From assembly GCF_022835695.1 (NCBI RefSeq), contig NZ_BQUV01000007.1, forward strand, positions 62,001 to 126,000: a stretch of 64,000 bases of DNA, given 5' to 3'. Numbering within the stretch: the first letter of the stretch is position 1; each line of letters opens with the position of its first letter. A program made the position numbers and the translations under genes. A model generated the notes under the pieces. That model was not told the origin of the DNA. It saw nothing but the letters and a program-made list of their open reading frames with translations, and ran no database searches. This document shows, one piece after another, positions 1-8,571 of this stretch. Source of the stretch: Bradyrhizobium sp. Ce-3 (GTDB lineage: Bacteria > Pseudomonadota > Alphaproteobacteria > Rhizobiales > Xanthobacteraceae).

Positions 1-165
1 GCTGCGGACCAGCCGCTTGAGGTCGGCGCTGTCGTTGAGCATGGCATCGAACTTGTCGAGGTCGGCCTTCACTTGATCGACGGATTGCTCGTCGCGCGCC
101 AACTCGAACAGGGCCGTTGCGTAACGACCGGACACTCCCGAAACGGACGGATCTTCAGCAGCCAC
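1..165 (-). CDS. atpH: ATP synthase F1 delta subunit, N-terminal fragment (runs off the left edge)
   Basis: Read leftward from a GTG at 165, the frame gives [20 protein letters not shown] and continues 55 residues to the window edge without a stop. This matches the start of rhizobial AtpH, the stalk subunit joining F1 to Fo. The YATALFELA stretch is the family's first conserved helix. The rest of the gene, and presumably the remainder of the atp operon, lies outside the window. The GTG start is chosen because the known N-terminus begins there; the upstream purine-rich AAAAAGAGCGAG is a weak ribosome site. Confidence 0.85.
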   Translation of the reverse strand, partial: MAAEDPSVSGVSGRYATALFELARDEQSVDQVKADLDKFDAMLNDSADLKRLVRS

Positions 166-544
166 GAGCTCGCTCTTTTTTGCTGTCAAATTCGCAAGGG
201 AAAAACCGTCGCCACCAAAGCAGCGCCTAGCGATCCAAGCCCTTGGAATTCAAGCGGGACTTCGATTTTCGACCGGCACAGGACGTGCCGGGACCGTTAA
301 AATCGCGGCTTTGCTAACATAGCAATCGCGCAGGTGCAACATGACGGCATCGTGAGAGCCGCCTTGTCGCATGCGGTTTTTTGCGACCGCAGCCGACGGT
401 CGAATCGGGAAAATTCGGAGTGCGGAAATCCGGCGCGCCGGCGCCGATTCACACCGCCTCGGATTTGTTCCAATCGAAATTTGCATGGGCCTATGGCCGA
501 GCGCGCAGGGAACCCGGAACGCGCCGCGGTTTCATTTGGCGATT

Positions 545-563
545 ACTTACTGAAAACTTACTG
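545..563. promoter_or_regulatory. Direct repeat ACTTACTG x2, one helical turn apart
   Basis: ACTTACTG occurs at 545-552 and again at 556-563, an 11-base period that would place both copies on the same DNA face. It lies about 40 bases before the CtrA-type box and 230 bases before the RlpA-like start. The arrangement resembles a binding site for a regulator acting on direct repeats. The factor is unknown. Confidence 0.3.
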
Positions 564-600
564 CAGGCCATTTAATCAGTATTCGTAAGTATATTGATCG

Positions 601-615
601 TTAAAAATCAGTTAA
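601..615 (+). promoter_or_regulatory. Predicted CtrA binding box (TTAA-N7-TTAA)
   Basis: TTAA at 601-604 and TTAAC beginning at 612 are separated by exactly seven bases, the full consensus for the alphaproteobacterial cell-cycle regulator CtrA. The box lies in the AT-rich promoter region of the RlpA-like gene at 797. That protein is a plausible cell-division envelope factor, which fits CtrA control. The call rests on motif match and context only. Confidence 0.5.
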
Positions 616-796
616 CGCACAAGATTACGGAACCTCGATTGATTACCCCAAGGCGGTAACAAGATATTTCAACGCGAGACAATCGGGATTTACTGCCCAA
701 TTCGTGCCTCATTGGGAAACCAAACGGCCTTGGTCAACGAAGGGACGGGGGTTCCACTTGCCGCGTTAGCGGCAATACTGTCTGAGGGTCTTATCA

Positions 797-1285
797 ATGC
801 TGAATATCAAGAAGGCGGCGGGCAATGTAACCCGCTCGCGTACGGCGCTTGCGTTTGTCGCCGCAACTATCCTGGTCGGGGGCAGCGTGACCGAGGCGTC
901 CGCGAAGTCCAGGCACCACCATCAGCGCCACCACCATCATCACCACGCCCGCGCCGAAGGCTCGTCCTGGCGCGACGCCAATGCATCGATCCAGCCGTCC
1001 GGCGGCCACTCGTTCTCCGGGATGGCCTCGTTCTACGGCAACGAATCGGGCAGCCGCACCGCTTCCGGCCAGCGCTTCAACCAGAACGCCATGACCGCAG
1101 CCCACCGCTCGCTGCCGTTCGGCACCAAGCTCCGCGTCACCCATGGCGGCCGCAGCGTCGTCGTCACCATCAACGATCGTGGTCCGTTCATCCGCGGCCG
1201 CGTGCTCGACCTCTCCACGGGCGCTGCCCGCGCCATCGGCCTGACCGGTGCCGGCGTCGGCCGCGTCACCGCCGAGGTCATCTAA
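797..1285 (+). CDS. RlpA-like secreted protein (double-psi beta-barrel)
   Basis: 162 residues. A signal peptide covers about 1-36 (hydrophobic AFVAATILVGG, then ASA), followed by a His-rich patch at about 40-50. The rest, about 72-162, is a double-psi beta-barrel of the RlpA family, with the hallmark segments GMASFYG, ASGQRFN, TAAHRSLPFGT and INDRGPF. RlpA proteins act in the periplasm on peptidoglycan, often at the septum, cutting strands lacking stem peptides in some species. There is no SPOR domain, so septal targeting is not assured. The gene stands alone, with a CtrA-type box upstream and a strong terminator downstream. Confidence 0.85.
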   Translation: MLNIKKAAGNVTRSRTALAFVAATILVGGSVTEASAKSRHHHQRHHHHHHARAEGSSWRDANASIQPSGGHSFSGMASFYGNESGSRTASGQRFNQNAMTAAHRSLPFGTKLRVTHGGRSVVVTINDRGPFIRGRVLDLSTGAARAIGLTGAGVGRVTAEVI

Positions 1286-1345
1286 ACGCGTTCAGTAAGC
1301 GTTGCGTTGCGTACCGGCCGCGAGGCCCGCTTCGCGCCAAGAATG

Positions 1346-1378
1346 GCCTGCCGTCGCAAATGACGGCAGGCTTTTTTC
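1346..1378 (+). terminator. Rho-independent terminator of the RlpA-like gene
   Basis: A perfect 10-bp stem, GCCTGCCGTC (1346-1355) with GACGGCAGGC (1362-1371), closes a 6-base loop and is followed directly by TTTTTT. Confidence 0.93.
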
Positions 1379-1388
1379 TTTTGCCTTT

Positions 1389-1518
1389 CGTCATTCCCCG
1401 ATGCGCAATTGCGCATCTGAGGGCGGCGCCATCCAAGTCGGCGGTTGCCGACTTGGACACTTGAAATCTGGTGAACTCGGGTAGACCCGAGTTCGGGTGG
1501 CGCGTCCCGAAATGACGA
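1389..1518. repeat. Compound palindromic intergenic element with three consecutive hairpins
   Basis: The ends TCGTCATT (1389-1396) and AATGACGA (1511-1518) are inverted copies. Between them lie three perfect palindromes: ATGCGCAATTGCGCAT (1401-1416), CCAAGTCGGC/GCCGACTTGG (1433-1456) and GAACTCGGGT/ACCCGAGTTC (1473-1494). The layout resembles the REP-like mobile repeats common between Bradyrhizobium genes. It sits between two convergent genes. Confidence 0.65.
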
Positions 1519-1527
1519 GAGTGGAAA

Positions 1528-3738
1528 TTACAGGAAGCTCTGCGGATCGACGTCGATCTCGAGCTTCAGATTGCCCGTGGTCTTCGGCGCCGCCGCCAGC
1601 CAGTCGCGCAGATATTGCGACAGATCGACATTGCGCAGCGACTTCACCAGCAGGCGGAAGCGGTAGCGGCCCTTGATGACCGCAAGCGGCGCCTCGGCGG
1701 GGCCGAGCACCTGGATCCGTTCGTCGAGCGGCGCCAGCGCCGCGAGCTTGCGGGCAAATCCTTCCGCCGTCGGACGGTCGCCGGCGGAGATGATCAGGCT
1801 CGCCAGCCGGCCGAACGGCGGATAGCCGGTGCGCTCTCGGATGTCGATCTCGCTGGCGTAGAATGCCTCGCGGTCATTGGCGATCAGGGCCTTGATGACC
1901 GGATGTTCCGGCTGATGGGTCTGCAGGTAGCCGACGCCACGGCCCTGCTCGCGGCCGGCGCGGCCGACCACCTGGTTCAGCAACTGGAACGTCCGCTCGG
2001 CGGCGCGCGGGTCGCCATTGCTCAGGCCGAGATCGGCATCGATGACGCCGACCAGATTGAGCCGCGGGAAATTATGCCCCTTGGCCACCAGCTGGGTGCC
2101 GATGATGATGTCGACGCGGCCCTCGGCGATTTCGTTGAGCTCGCTGCGCATGGTCTCGATCGAGGTGATGAGATCGCTCGACAGCACCATGGTGCGGGCC
2201 TCGGGAAAGATCTGAGCCGCCTCCTCCTGCAGGCGCTCGACGCCGGGGCCTATCGCAGCCAGCGATTCCTCGGCCGCGCAATGCGGACAAATGTTCGGGC
2301 GCGGCATCGAGAAGCCGCAGTGATGACAGACCAGCCGTTGGCGGAATCTGTGATCGACCAGCCATGCGTCGCAGATCGTGCAGGCGAAGCGGTGGCCGCA
2401 GGCGCGGCACAGCGTCAGCGGCGCATAGCCGCGGCGATTGAGGAACAACAGCGCCTGCTCGCGACGCTCGATGGCGTGGCGAATCTGTTCGGCCAGCACC
2501 GGCGAGATGAAGCGACCGCGCGGCGGCGGGGCGCGGCGCATGTCGATCGCCTCGATATGCGGCATGTGCTGGCCGCCGAACCGCGACGGCAGCACGACGC
2601 GCTGGTAGCGCCCCTTGCGCGCATTGACCTCGCTCTCGACCGAGGGCGTCGCCGACGCCAGCACGATCGGAATCTTGGCGATATGGGCGCGGACCACCGC
2701 CATGTCGCGGGCGTGATAATGCGCGCCGTCATCCTGCTTGTAGGCCTGGTCGTGCTCCTCATCGACGATGATGAGCCCGAGATCGGCATAGGGCAGGAAC
2801 AGCGCCGAGCGGGCGCCGACCACGACCGGCGCCTTGCCCTCGGAAATCGCGGCCCAGTTGCGCGCCCGCGTGCGCGGCGTGAGCTCCGAATGCCATTCCA
2901 GCGGCCGTACGCCGAAGCGCTGCGCGAAACGGTCGAGGAACTGGCCGGTCAGCGCGATCTCCGGCATCAGGATCAGGGTCTGCTTGCCGCGCCGGATATT
3001 CTCGGCAATCGCCTCGAAATAGACCTCGGTCTTGCCGGAACCGGTGACGCCGTCGAGCAGCGCGACGTGAAAGCTGCCGCTCGCCGCCAGCGTCCGCATC
3101 ACGTCGACCGCACTGCGCTGCTCGCGCGAGAAATCCGGCCGCGCATAGGAGGGATCGGGAATCGGTGGCGGTGCGGGCGGCGGCATCGCCTCGACCGTCA
3201 GCGTGCCCTCGTCGACCAGGCCGTCGACCACGCCGGAGCTGACGCCGGCCTCCCGCGCCGCCTCCGACTTGCCGTGCAGCAAGCCATCCGACAGCACCTC
3301 GATCAGCCGCCGGCGCGCCGGCGTCAGGCGCCGCGGCGGCTCCCCGACCAGGCGGACGCCGAGGCGGGTCCGCTCCGGCCCGAGGTTCTCGCCCATCCGC
3401 AGCGTCATCCGCAGCACCATGCCGCGCGCCGACAGCGTGTAAGTGGAGACCCAGTCGACGAGCTGGCGCAGCTCCGGCCGCAGCGGCGGAACATCGAGCT
3501 TCTCGCTGACGTCCTTGAGCCGGTTGTGCAGCCGCGGATCGGGCCTGGCATTCTCGGCCCACACCACCGCGACGACTTCGCGCGGCCCCAGCGGAACAGC
3601 GATCACGTCGCCGGGCGCAAGCTCCATGCCGCGCGGCACGCGATAGGAATAGGTCTGGTTCAGCGCGACGGGCACCAGCACATCGACTACGCGTGTCGTC
3701 GATGCGGGGGCCGGGCCGGGGCGCGTGGTGTGGTCCAT
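1528..3738 (-). CDS. priA: Primosomal protein N', replication restart helicase
   Basis: 736 residues, the usual length. PriA recognises abandoned forks and reloads the replisome. The N-terminal third is the DNA-binding region. A Walker A GVTGSGKT lies near 230 and the DEEH box (IIVDEEHDQ) near 323. A zinc-binding cysteine array follows at about 443-486 (CRACGHRFACTIC, CHHCGF, CPHCA), then the helicase C-terminal part with IIGTQLVAKGHNFP. It diverges from xerC across about 115 bases. The start gives an N-terminus in line with the family. Confidence 0.96.
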   Translation of the reverse strand: MDHTTRPGPAPASTTRVVDVLVPVALNQTYSYRVPRGMELAPGDVIAVPLGPREVVAVVWAENARPDPRLHNRLKDVSEKLDVPPLRPELRQLVDWVSTYTLSARGMVLRMTLRMGENLGPERTRLGVRLVGEPPRRLTPARRRLIEVLSDGLLHGKSEAAREAGVSSGVVDGLVDEGTLTVEAMPPPAPPPIPDPSYARPDFSREQRSAVDVMRTLAASGSFHVALLDGVTGSGKTEVYFEAIAENIRRGKQTLILMPEIALTGQFLDRFAQRFGVRPLEWHSELTPRTRARNWAAISEGKAPVVVGARSALFLPYADLGLIIVDEEHDQAYKQDDGAHYHARDMAVVRAHIAKIPIVLASATPSVESEVNARKGRYQRVVLPSRFGGQHMPHIEAIDMRRAPPPRGRFISPVLAEQIRHAIERREQALLFLNRRGYAPLTLCRACGHRFACTICDAWLVDHRFRQRLVCHHCGFSMPRPNICPHCAAEESLAAIGPGVERLQEEAAQIFPEARTMVLSSDLITSIETMRSELNEIAEGRVDIIIGTQLVAKGHNFPRLNLVGVIDADLGLSNGDPRAAERTFQLLNQVVGRAGREQGRGVGYLQTHQPEHPVIKALIANDREAFYASEIDIRERTGYPPFGRLASLIISAGDRPTAEGFARKLAALAPLDERIQVLGPAEAPLAVIKGRYRFRLLVKSLRNVDLSQYLRDWLAAAPKTTGNLKLEIDVDPQSFL

Positions 3739-3853
3739 TGAATCAGAAACCTTGAACCCGTTTGGGCTAGCACCGCCGCGCGGTCTTAGCGAACGGTAAA
3801 CGAAGGCAATGCGATATAATCAGGAGAATCGCAGCGCCAATAGCCCTTAACAG

Positions 3854-4825
3854 ATGGCCCGGACCGATCAGCCCAACCCACCGCTCGAACTCGACTGCGC
3901 CGACACTTCAGTCACGCAGGAGATGACGCGCTGGCTGTCGCATCTGCGCGCGGAACGGCGGCTGTCGCCGAAGACGCTCGAGGCCTATGCGCGTGATGTC
4001 CGCCAATGCCTGGCCTTCCTGGCCGAGCACTGGGGCGCGCGCGTCACGCTCAAGGCATTTTCCGCGCTAGAGGCGAGCGATGTCCGCGCCTTCATGGCGA
4101 TGCGCCGCGCGGACGAGATCGGCGGCCGATCGCTGATGCGGGCCCTGGCGGGGCTGCGCTCGTTCGGGCGCTTCCTGGAACGCGAAGGCAAGGGCAAGGT
4201 CGGCGCGCTTTCGGCGATCCGTGCGCCCAAGGTGGCAAAGAGCCTGCCGAAGCCGATCCATATGGAAGCGGCGAAGCGCCTTGCCGACGCCGACGAGCGT
4301 GCCGATGAAAGCCGCGAAACCTGGATCCTGGTGCGTGACGCGGCCGTGATGGCGCTGCTCTATGGTTCGGGCCTGCGCATCTCCGAGGCGCTCGGGCTGA
4401 AGCGGCGCGACGTGCCGAAGCCGGGCGAAGGCGACGTCCTCGTCGTGACCGGCAAGGGCAACAAGACCCGCATGGTGCCGGTGCTGCACAACGTGCTGCA
4501 ATTGATCGCGGACTATGCCGCGATCTGCCCGCATCAGCTCAGCCCGACCGGGCCGATGTTCGTCGGGGCGCGCGGCGGCCCGTTGAGCCCGCGGATCATC
4601 CAGCTCACCATGGAGCGGCTGCGCGGCGCGCTCGGCCTGCCCGACAGCGCCACGCCGCATGCGCTGCGGCACTCCTTTGCCACGCATCTCTTGAGCCGCG
4701 GCGGCGACTTGCGCGCGATCCAGGAATTGCTCGGCCACGCCTCGCTGTCGACGACGCAGATCTACACCGGCATCGACAGCGAGCGGCTGCTCGAAGTCTA
4801 TCGCTCGGCGCATCCGCGCGGTTGA
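3854..4825 (+). CDS. xerC: Site-specific tyrosine recombinase XerC
   Basis: 323 residues. With XerD it resolves chromosome dimers at dif during division. The N-terminal SAM-like core-binding domain (about 20-110) contains HLRAERRLSPKTLEAYARDV. The catalytic domain carries Arg near 175 (GSGLRISEAL), Lys in TGKGNKTR, the HALRHSFATHLL box with His269 and Arg272, LGHASLSTTQ and the nucleophile Tyr near 304 (IYTGI). All catalytic residues are present. The priA-xerC adjacency is usual in this group. Confidence 0.95.
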   Translation: MARTDQPNPPLELDCADTSVTQEMTRWLSHLRAERRLSPKTLEAYARDVRQCLAFLAEHWGARVTLKAFSALEASDVRAFMAMRRADEIGGRSLMRALAGLRSFGRFLEREGKGKVGALSAIRAPKVAKSLPKPIHMEAAKRLADADERADESRETWILVRDAAVMALLYGSGLRISEALGLKRRDVPKPGEGDVLVVTGKGNKTRMVPVLHNVLQLIADYAAICPHQLSPTGPMFVGARGGPLSPRIIQLTMERLRGALGLPDSATPHALRHSFATHLLSRGGDLRAIQELLGHASLSTTQIYTGIDSERLLEVYRSAHPRG

Positions 4826-4967
4826 ACGCTCGGCTCTGAAATAAGGCGCGGGCTTGGCCCCGCCGTCATGCTCCGTTCATCTTCATAGCGCTACTCCAAA
4901 CTGCCCGCCCCTTGCCTTGCGCGCCGCATTCGGCAATCGTGGCGCGGTCTCGTCCGGAGGGGGAATC

Positions 4968-5558
4968 ATGAGCGCACATGAAAGTATGGAGCACGCGGAG
5001 CATGCCGAGCATGCGTCGGGCGAGAACAAGAAGATCGCGCTCCTGATCGCCGTGATCGCGCTCTGCCTGGCGCTGTCGGAAACGCTCGGCAAGGGCGCGC
5101 AGACCGAATCGATCAGCAAGAACGTCGAGGCCTCCAACCTCTGGGCCTTCTTCCAGGCCAAGAGCATCCGCCGCACCGCGGTGCAGACCGCCGCCGAACA
5201 GGGCAAGCTGAACCTCGCAACCACCACCGACGAGGCGGCCAAGGCCGCCCTGCAGAAGCAGATCGACGACTGGCTGAAGACCGCGGCCCGCTACCGCTCG
5301 GAGCCGGAGACCGGCGAAGGTTCAGAGCAACTCGCCGAACGCGCCAAGCACGCCGAGCATGAACGCGACGAGGCGACCGCGAAATATCATCACTTCGAGC
5401 TCGCCTCCGCCGCCTTCCAGATCGCCATCGTGCTGGCGTCCGCGACCATCATCACCGGCATCGCCGCGCTGGTTTGGGTCTCCGGCCTGGTCACGCTCGC
5501 CGGCGTCGTGATGACGCTGCTCGGCCTGTTCCAGCCGCATCTGCTGCATCTGCATTGA
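4968..5558 (+). CDS. DUF4337 family membrane protein
   Basis: 196 residues from the ATG at 4968, which follows a strong GGAGGGGGAA ribosome site; a longer reading from 4854 lacks one. The His/Glu-rich N-terminus (MEHAEHAEHA) precedes a membrane segment at about 24-42. A central charged helical region (about 60-145) is followed by two closely spaced hydrophobic segments at about 150-190 (ASAAFQIAIVLASATIITGI and LVTLAGVVMTLLGLF). This is the DUF4337 layout. Function is unknown. Confidence 0.8.
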   Translation: MSAHESMEHAEHAEHASGENKKIALLIAVIALCLALSETLGKGAQTESISKNVEASNLWAFFQAKSIRRTAVQTAAEQGKLNLATTTDEAAKAALQKQIDDWLKTAARYRSEPETGEGSEQLAERAKHAEHERDEATAKYHHFELASAAFQIAIVLASATIITGIAALVWVSGLVTLAGVVMTLLGLFQPHLLHLH

Positions 5559-5570
5559 GGCGAACGGCGA

Positions 5571-5675
5571 CCGTCATTCTGAGGGCCGCGTAGCGCGTCT
5601 CGAAGGATGAACGGCCCGGCTGGTGGCCGTCGACCCTTCGAGACGCGCGCAAGAGCGCGCGCCTCAGGGTGACGG
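5571..5675. repeat. Nested palindromic intergenic repeat, REP-like
   Basis: CCGTCATTCTGAGG at the left end is mirrored by CCTCAGGGTGACGG at the right. Inside, CGTCTCGAAGG is mirrored by CCTTCGAGACG, with a GC-rich core between. The same sequence family appears as a half copy at 33467-33512 beside ftsY. It separates two convergent genes. Confidence 0.75.
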
Positions 5676-5691
5676 AGCCGGGGAGTCTTGC

Positions 5692-6231
5692 TTAGAGAAC
5701 CTTGCTGGTCTGGTGCACGCTCTTGCGGAAGCGTGCGATCAGGCGCAGGGTGCGCGCGGTCCAGCCGTCGCCGTCGCCGCTGATCATCTCGAGGATGCGC
5801 CGCTTGACCGGCTCGACCAGCGCGGTCGCCTTGGCGCGCAGCGCCATCACGAAATTATAGAGCGCCTCGAACCAGGGCATCTCCAGCAATTTCGACCGCG
5901 TCACGTCGAACAGGAAGGCGGTGACGCCGACGCCGACGATCTTGGCGAACAGGATCAGCGAGACCGCGCTGAACCAGTATTGGTTCGCGAGCAGCCAGAG
6001 CCCGACCAGCTTGAGCGGAAACAGCGGGATCAGCGGCACGACGAAGACGATCAGCGTCATCGCCGGCGACAGCGAATCGACCCGGTCGGCCAGCCATTGC
6101 TTGAGCGCGCGCAGCGGGATCCAGGCGACCACCCGGGCCACGATCGGCTCGACGTGATCCCATAACCAGGCTTCGATCAGGAAAATGATCGCAAGCAGGA
6201 CCCAGATCGGCTGAAGCAGGCGGCGCAACAT
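5692..6231 (-). CDS. Conserved membrane protein of unknown function
   Basis: 179 residues from the ATG at 6231; the frame extends upstream but the added residues are not hydrophobic. One membrane segment lies near residues 5-22 (LLQPIWVLLAIIFLIEAWLW), and two or three more at about 50-105 (LIVFVVPLIPLFPLKLVGLW, YWFSAVSLILFAKIVGVGV). The basic C-terminal tail (LIARFRKSVHQTSKVL) is probably cytoplasmic. It lies downstream of lpdA by 37 bases on the same strand and may be cotranscribed with it. No known domain is recognised. Confidence 0.75.
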   Translation of the reverse strand: MLRRLLQPIWVLLAIIFLIEAWLWDHVEPIVARVVAWIPLRALKQWLADRVDSLSPAMTLIVFVVPLIPLFPLKLVGLWLLANQYWFSAVSLILFAKIVGVGVTAFLFDVTRSKLLEMPWFEALYNFVMALRAKATALVEPVKRRILEMISGDGDGWTARTLRLIARFRKSVHQTSKVL

Positions 6232-6268
6232 CGCTATGATCTCATCCCCGCTCGCGCGGGACGTTCGA

Positions 6269-7669
6269 TCACATATGGATGGCGCGCTTGCCGACCGCAA
6301 GCGCGGCTTCCTTGATGGCCTCGGAGCGGGTCGGATGGGCGTGGCAGGTGCGCGCGAGATCCTCGGCCGAGCCGCCGAATTCCATCAGGACGCAGGCTTC
6401 GTGGATCATTTCGCCGGCCTCAATGCCGACGATATGCACGCCGAGCACCCGATCCGTCTTCGCATCTGCGAGAACTTTCACGAAGCCGTCGGTGGTCTGG
6501 TTGACCTTGGAGCGGCCGTTCGCGGTGAAGGGGAATTTGCCGACGGTATAGGCGACGCCGGCCTGCTTGAGGTCTTCCTCGGTCTTGCCGACCGACGACA
6601 CTTCCGGCGTGGTATACACAACACCTGGAATGACGTCGTAGTTCACATGGCCGGCCTGGCCCGCGATGATCTCCGCGCAGGCGACGCCCTCGTCTTCCGC
6701 CTTGTGCGCCAGCATCGGCCCGGCCACGACGTCGCCGATCGCGTAGATGCCCTTCACATTGGTCGAGAAGTGCGCATCGATCTCGACGCGGCCGCGATTG
6801 TCGAGCGCGACCCCGGCTTCCTTCAGCCCGAGCCCTTCGGTGTAGGGCACGCGGCCGATGCAGACGAGCACGACATCGGCTTCGATGGTCTCGGCGGCGC
6901 CGCCGGCGGCCGGCTCGACCTTGGCCTGCAGCGTCATGCCGGAGGTGTCGACCGAGGTGACCTTGGCGCCGAGCTTGAACGTAAAGCCCTGCTTTTCGAG
7001 GATGCGCTGGAATTGCTTGGCCACCTCGCCGTCCATGCCGGGCAGGATGCGGTCGAGGAACTCCACCACGGTGACCTTGGCACCGAGGCGATGCCAAACC
7101 GAGCCGAGCTCGAGCCCGATCACGCCGGCGCCGACGATCAGCAGGCTCCCGGGCACCTTGTCCAGCGACAGCGCACCGGTCGACGACACGATGCGCTTCT
7201 CGTCGATCTCGATGCCCTTCAACCGCGCGATGTCGGAGCCGGAGGCGATCACGATGTTCTTGGTCTCGACGACCTCGGACTTGCCGTCGCCGGAGACCTC
7301 GACCTTGCCGGCGCCGAGGATCTTGCCGGTGCCCTTGAGCACGTCGATCTTGTTCTTCTTCATCAGGAACTCGACGCCCTTGACGTTGCCGTCGATGCCC
7401 TGCTGCTTGAAGTTCATCATCGCCGGCAGATCGAGCTTCGGCGCCGGGACGCTGACGCCCATCTTGGCAAAGGAGTGCCCGGCTTCCTCGAACATCTCGG
7501 AGGCGTGCAGCAGCGCCTTCGACGGCATGCAGCCGACATTGAGGCAGGTGCCGCCCAGCGTCGCGTTCTTCTCGACGACGGCAACCTTCATGCCGAGCTG
7601 CGCCGCGCGGATCGCGCAGACGTAACCGCCGGGGCCAGTGCCGATGACGACGAGATCGTAAGAAGCCAT
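6269..7669 (-). CDS. lpdA: Dihydrolipoyl dehydrogenase (E3) of 2-oxoglutarate dehydrogenase
   Basis: 466 residues, full length. It reoxidises the dihydrolipoyl groups of E2 with NAD+. Visible are the FAD-binding [17 protein letters not shown] at the N-terminus, the redox-active disulfide motif [13 protein letters not shown] near 40, the NAD-binding [13 protein letters not shown], the second FAD motif [20 protein letters not shown], and the C-terminal catalytic HAHPTRSE. It is the last enzyme of the sucA-sucB-SDR-lpdA group, so it most likely serves the 2-oxoglutarate complex, though E3 can be shared with others. Confidence 0.96.
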   Translation of the reverse strand: MASYDLVVIGTGPGGYVCAIRAAQLGMKVAVVEKNATLGGTCLNVGCMPSKALLHASEMFEEAGHSFAKMGVSVPAPKLDLPAMMNFKQQGIDGNVKGVEFLMKKNKIDVLKGTGKILGAGKVEVSGDGKSEVVETKNIVIASGSDIARLKGIEIDEKRIVSSTGALSLDKVPGSLLIVGAGVIGLELGSVWHRLGAKVTVVEFLDRILPGMDGEVAKQFQRILEKQGFTFKLGAKVTSVDTSGMTLQAKVEPAAGGAAETIEADVVLVCIGRVPYTEGLGLKEAGVALDNRGRVEIDAHFSTNVKGIYAIGDVVAGPMLAHKAEDEGVACAEIIAGQAGHVNYDVIPGVVYTTPEVSSVGKTEEDLKQAGVAYTVGKFPFTANGRSKVNQTTDGFVKVLADAKTDRVLGVHIVGIEAGEMIHEACVLMEFGGSAEDLARTCHAHPTRSEAIKEAALAVGKRAIHM

Positions 7670-7749
7670 GATTGAGGTCCTGTAGCTAAACTCTGTGACA
7701 ATTGGGCGAGCGCAATCTGTCCGAAGACCGCTGCCCGCTTCGCGTATTT

Positions 7750-8511
7750 CTAGCGACCGCCCGACACGTCGAGGATCGCGCTGGTGACGTAAGACGCCTC
7801 GTCCGAGATCAGCCAGACGATGGCGTTGGCGATTTCATCGGCAGTGCCGACCCGCTTCATCGGCACCATGTGGGCGAGCCGGTGCGCGCGGTCGGGCTCA
7901 CCGCCGGCGGCATGAATGTCGGTGTCGATCAGGCCGGGGCGGATGCCGGCGACGCGAATGCCTTCGTTCGCGACCTCGTAGCCGAGGCCGATCGTGAAGG
8001 AATCGATCGCGCCCTTGGAGGCCGCATAGTCGACATAGGTGTTGGGCGCGCCGAGCTTCGCCGCGACCGAGGACAGGTTGACGATGACGCCGCCCTGGCC
8101 GCCATGCCTGGTCGACATCCGCTTCACCGCCTCGCGCGCGCACAGGATGCTGCCGGTGACGTTGACGGCCATCATCTGCTGGATGCGCTCGGCCGACATC
8201 TCGTCGACCCGCACGCCACTCTTGCCGACGATGCCGGCGTTGTTGACCAGCGCGCCGAGCGTGCCGAAGCCGTCCGCCGCCTTGAACAGCGCCAGGATAT
8301 CCTGCTCGCTGCCGACGTCGCATTTCACCGCGATCGCCTTGCCGTTCCTGGCTTCGATCGCGGCGACGACCTCCTTCGCGGCAGCCTGGTTGGACGCATA
8401 GCCGACCACGACGCGGTAGCCGCGCGCGGCGGCGGCAAGCGCGGTGGCGCGGCCGATGCCGCGGCTGCCGCCGGTAATGACAACGACCTTATCCGTCACA
8501 TCGATCCCCAA
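7750..8511 (-). CDS. Short-chain dehydrogenase/reductase
   Basis: 253 residues with the classical SDR fold: the cofactor motif TGGSRGIG at about 14-21, VNNAGIVG, the catalytic Ser in NLSSVAA, and [10 protein letters not shown] with the Tyr and Lys near 160. No acidic residue in the expected NAD-specificity position is obvious, so NADP use is likely. It sits between sucB and lpdA on the same strand. Substrate is unknown; the position suggests coexpression with the 2-oxoglutarate dehydrogenase genes but not a role in the complex. Confidence 0.85.
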   Translation of the reverse strand: MGIDVTDKVVVITGGSRGIGRATALAAAARGYRVVVGYASNQAAAKEVVAAIEARNGKAIAVKCDVGSEQDILALFKAADGFGTLGALVNNAGIVGKSGVRVDEMSAERIQQMMAVNVTGSILCAREAVKRMSTRHGGQGGVIVNLSSVAAKLGAPNTYVDYAASKGAIDSFTIGLGYEVANEGIRVAGIRPGLIDTDIHAAGGEPDRAHRLAHMVPMKRVGTADEIANAIVWLISDEASYVTSAILDVSGGR

Positions 8512-8571
8512 ACATGAGCACCCAACGAATCGCGACGCCCGAACAGACCCGGACGTCGCGTGCGAATGACC

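Larger units (their letters stand above)
166..796. other. Divergent intergenic region between atpH and the RlpA-like gene
   Basis: This 631-base gap separates two divergent genes and must hold both promoters. I see a 7-bp perfect hairpin (CCGGCAC/GTGCCGG, 273-291). AT content rises sharply over 540-680, which also holds a pair of direct repeats and a CtrA-type box listed separately. Small open frames here have no ribosome sites or recognisable products, so I do not call a gene. Confidence 0.6.

Noticed and set aside
1615-3741. 708-codon open frame antisense to priA
   Set aside because: It mirrors a fully supported priA, has Arg/Gln/Asp-rich low-complexity translation, and no ribosome site. 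High-GC codon bias creates such frames.
3786-3802. TTAG-N7-TAAA as a CtrA site between priA and xerC
   Set aside because: Both halves deviate from TTAA, so it is too weak to call.
4854-4967. N-terminal extension of the DUF4337 protein
   Set aside because: The extension has no ribosome site, whereas the ATG at 4968 follows GGAGGGGGAA and starts the conserved part.
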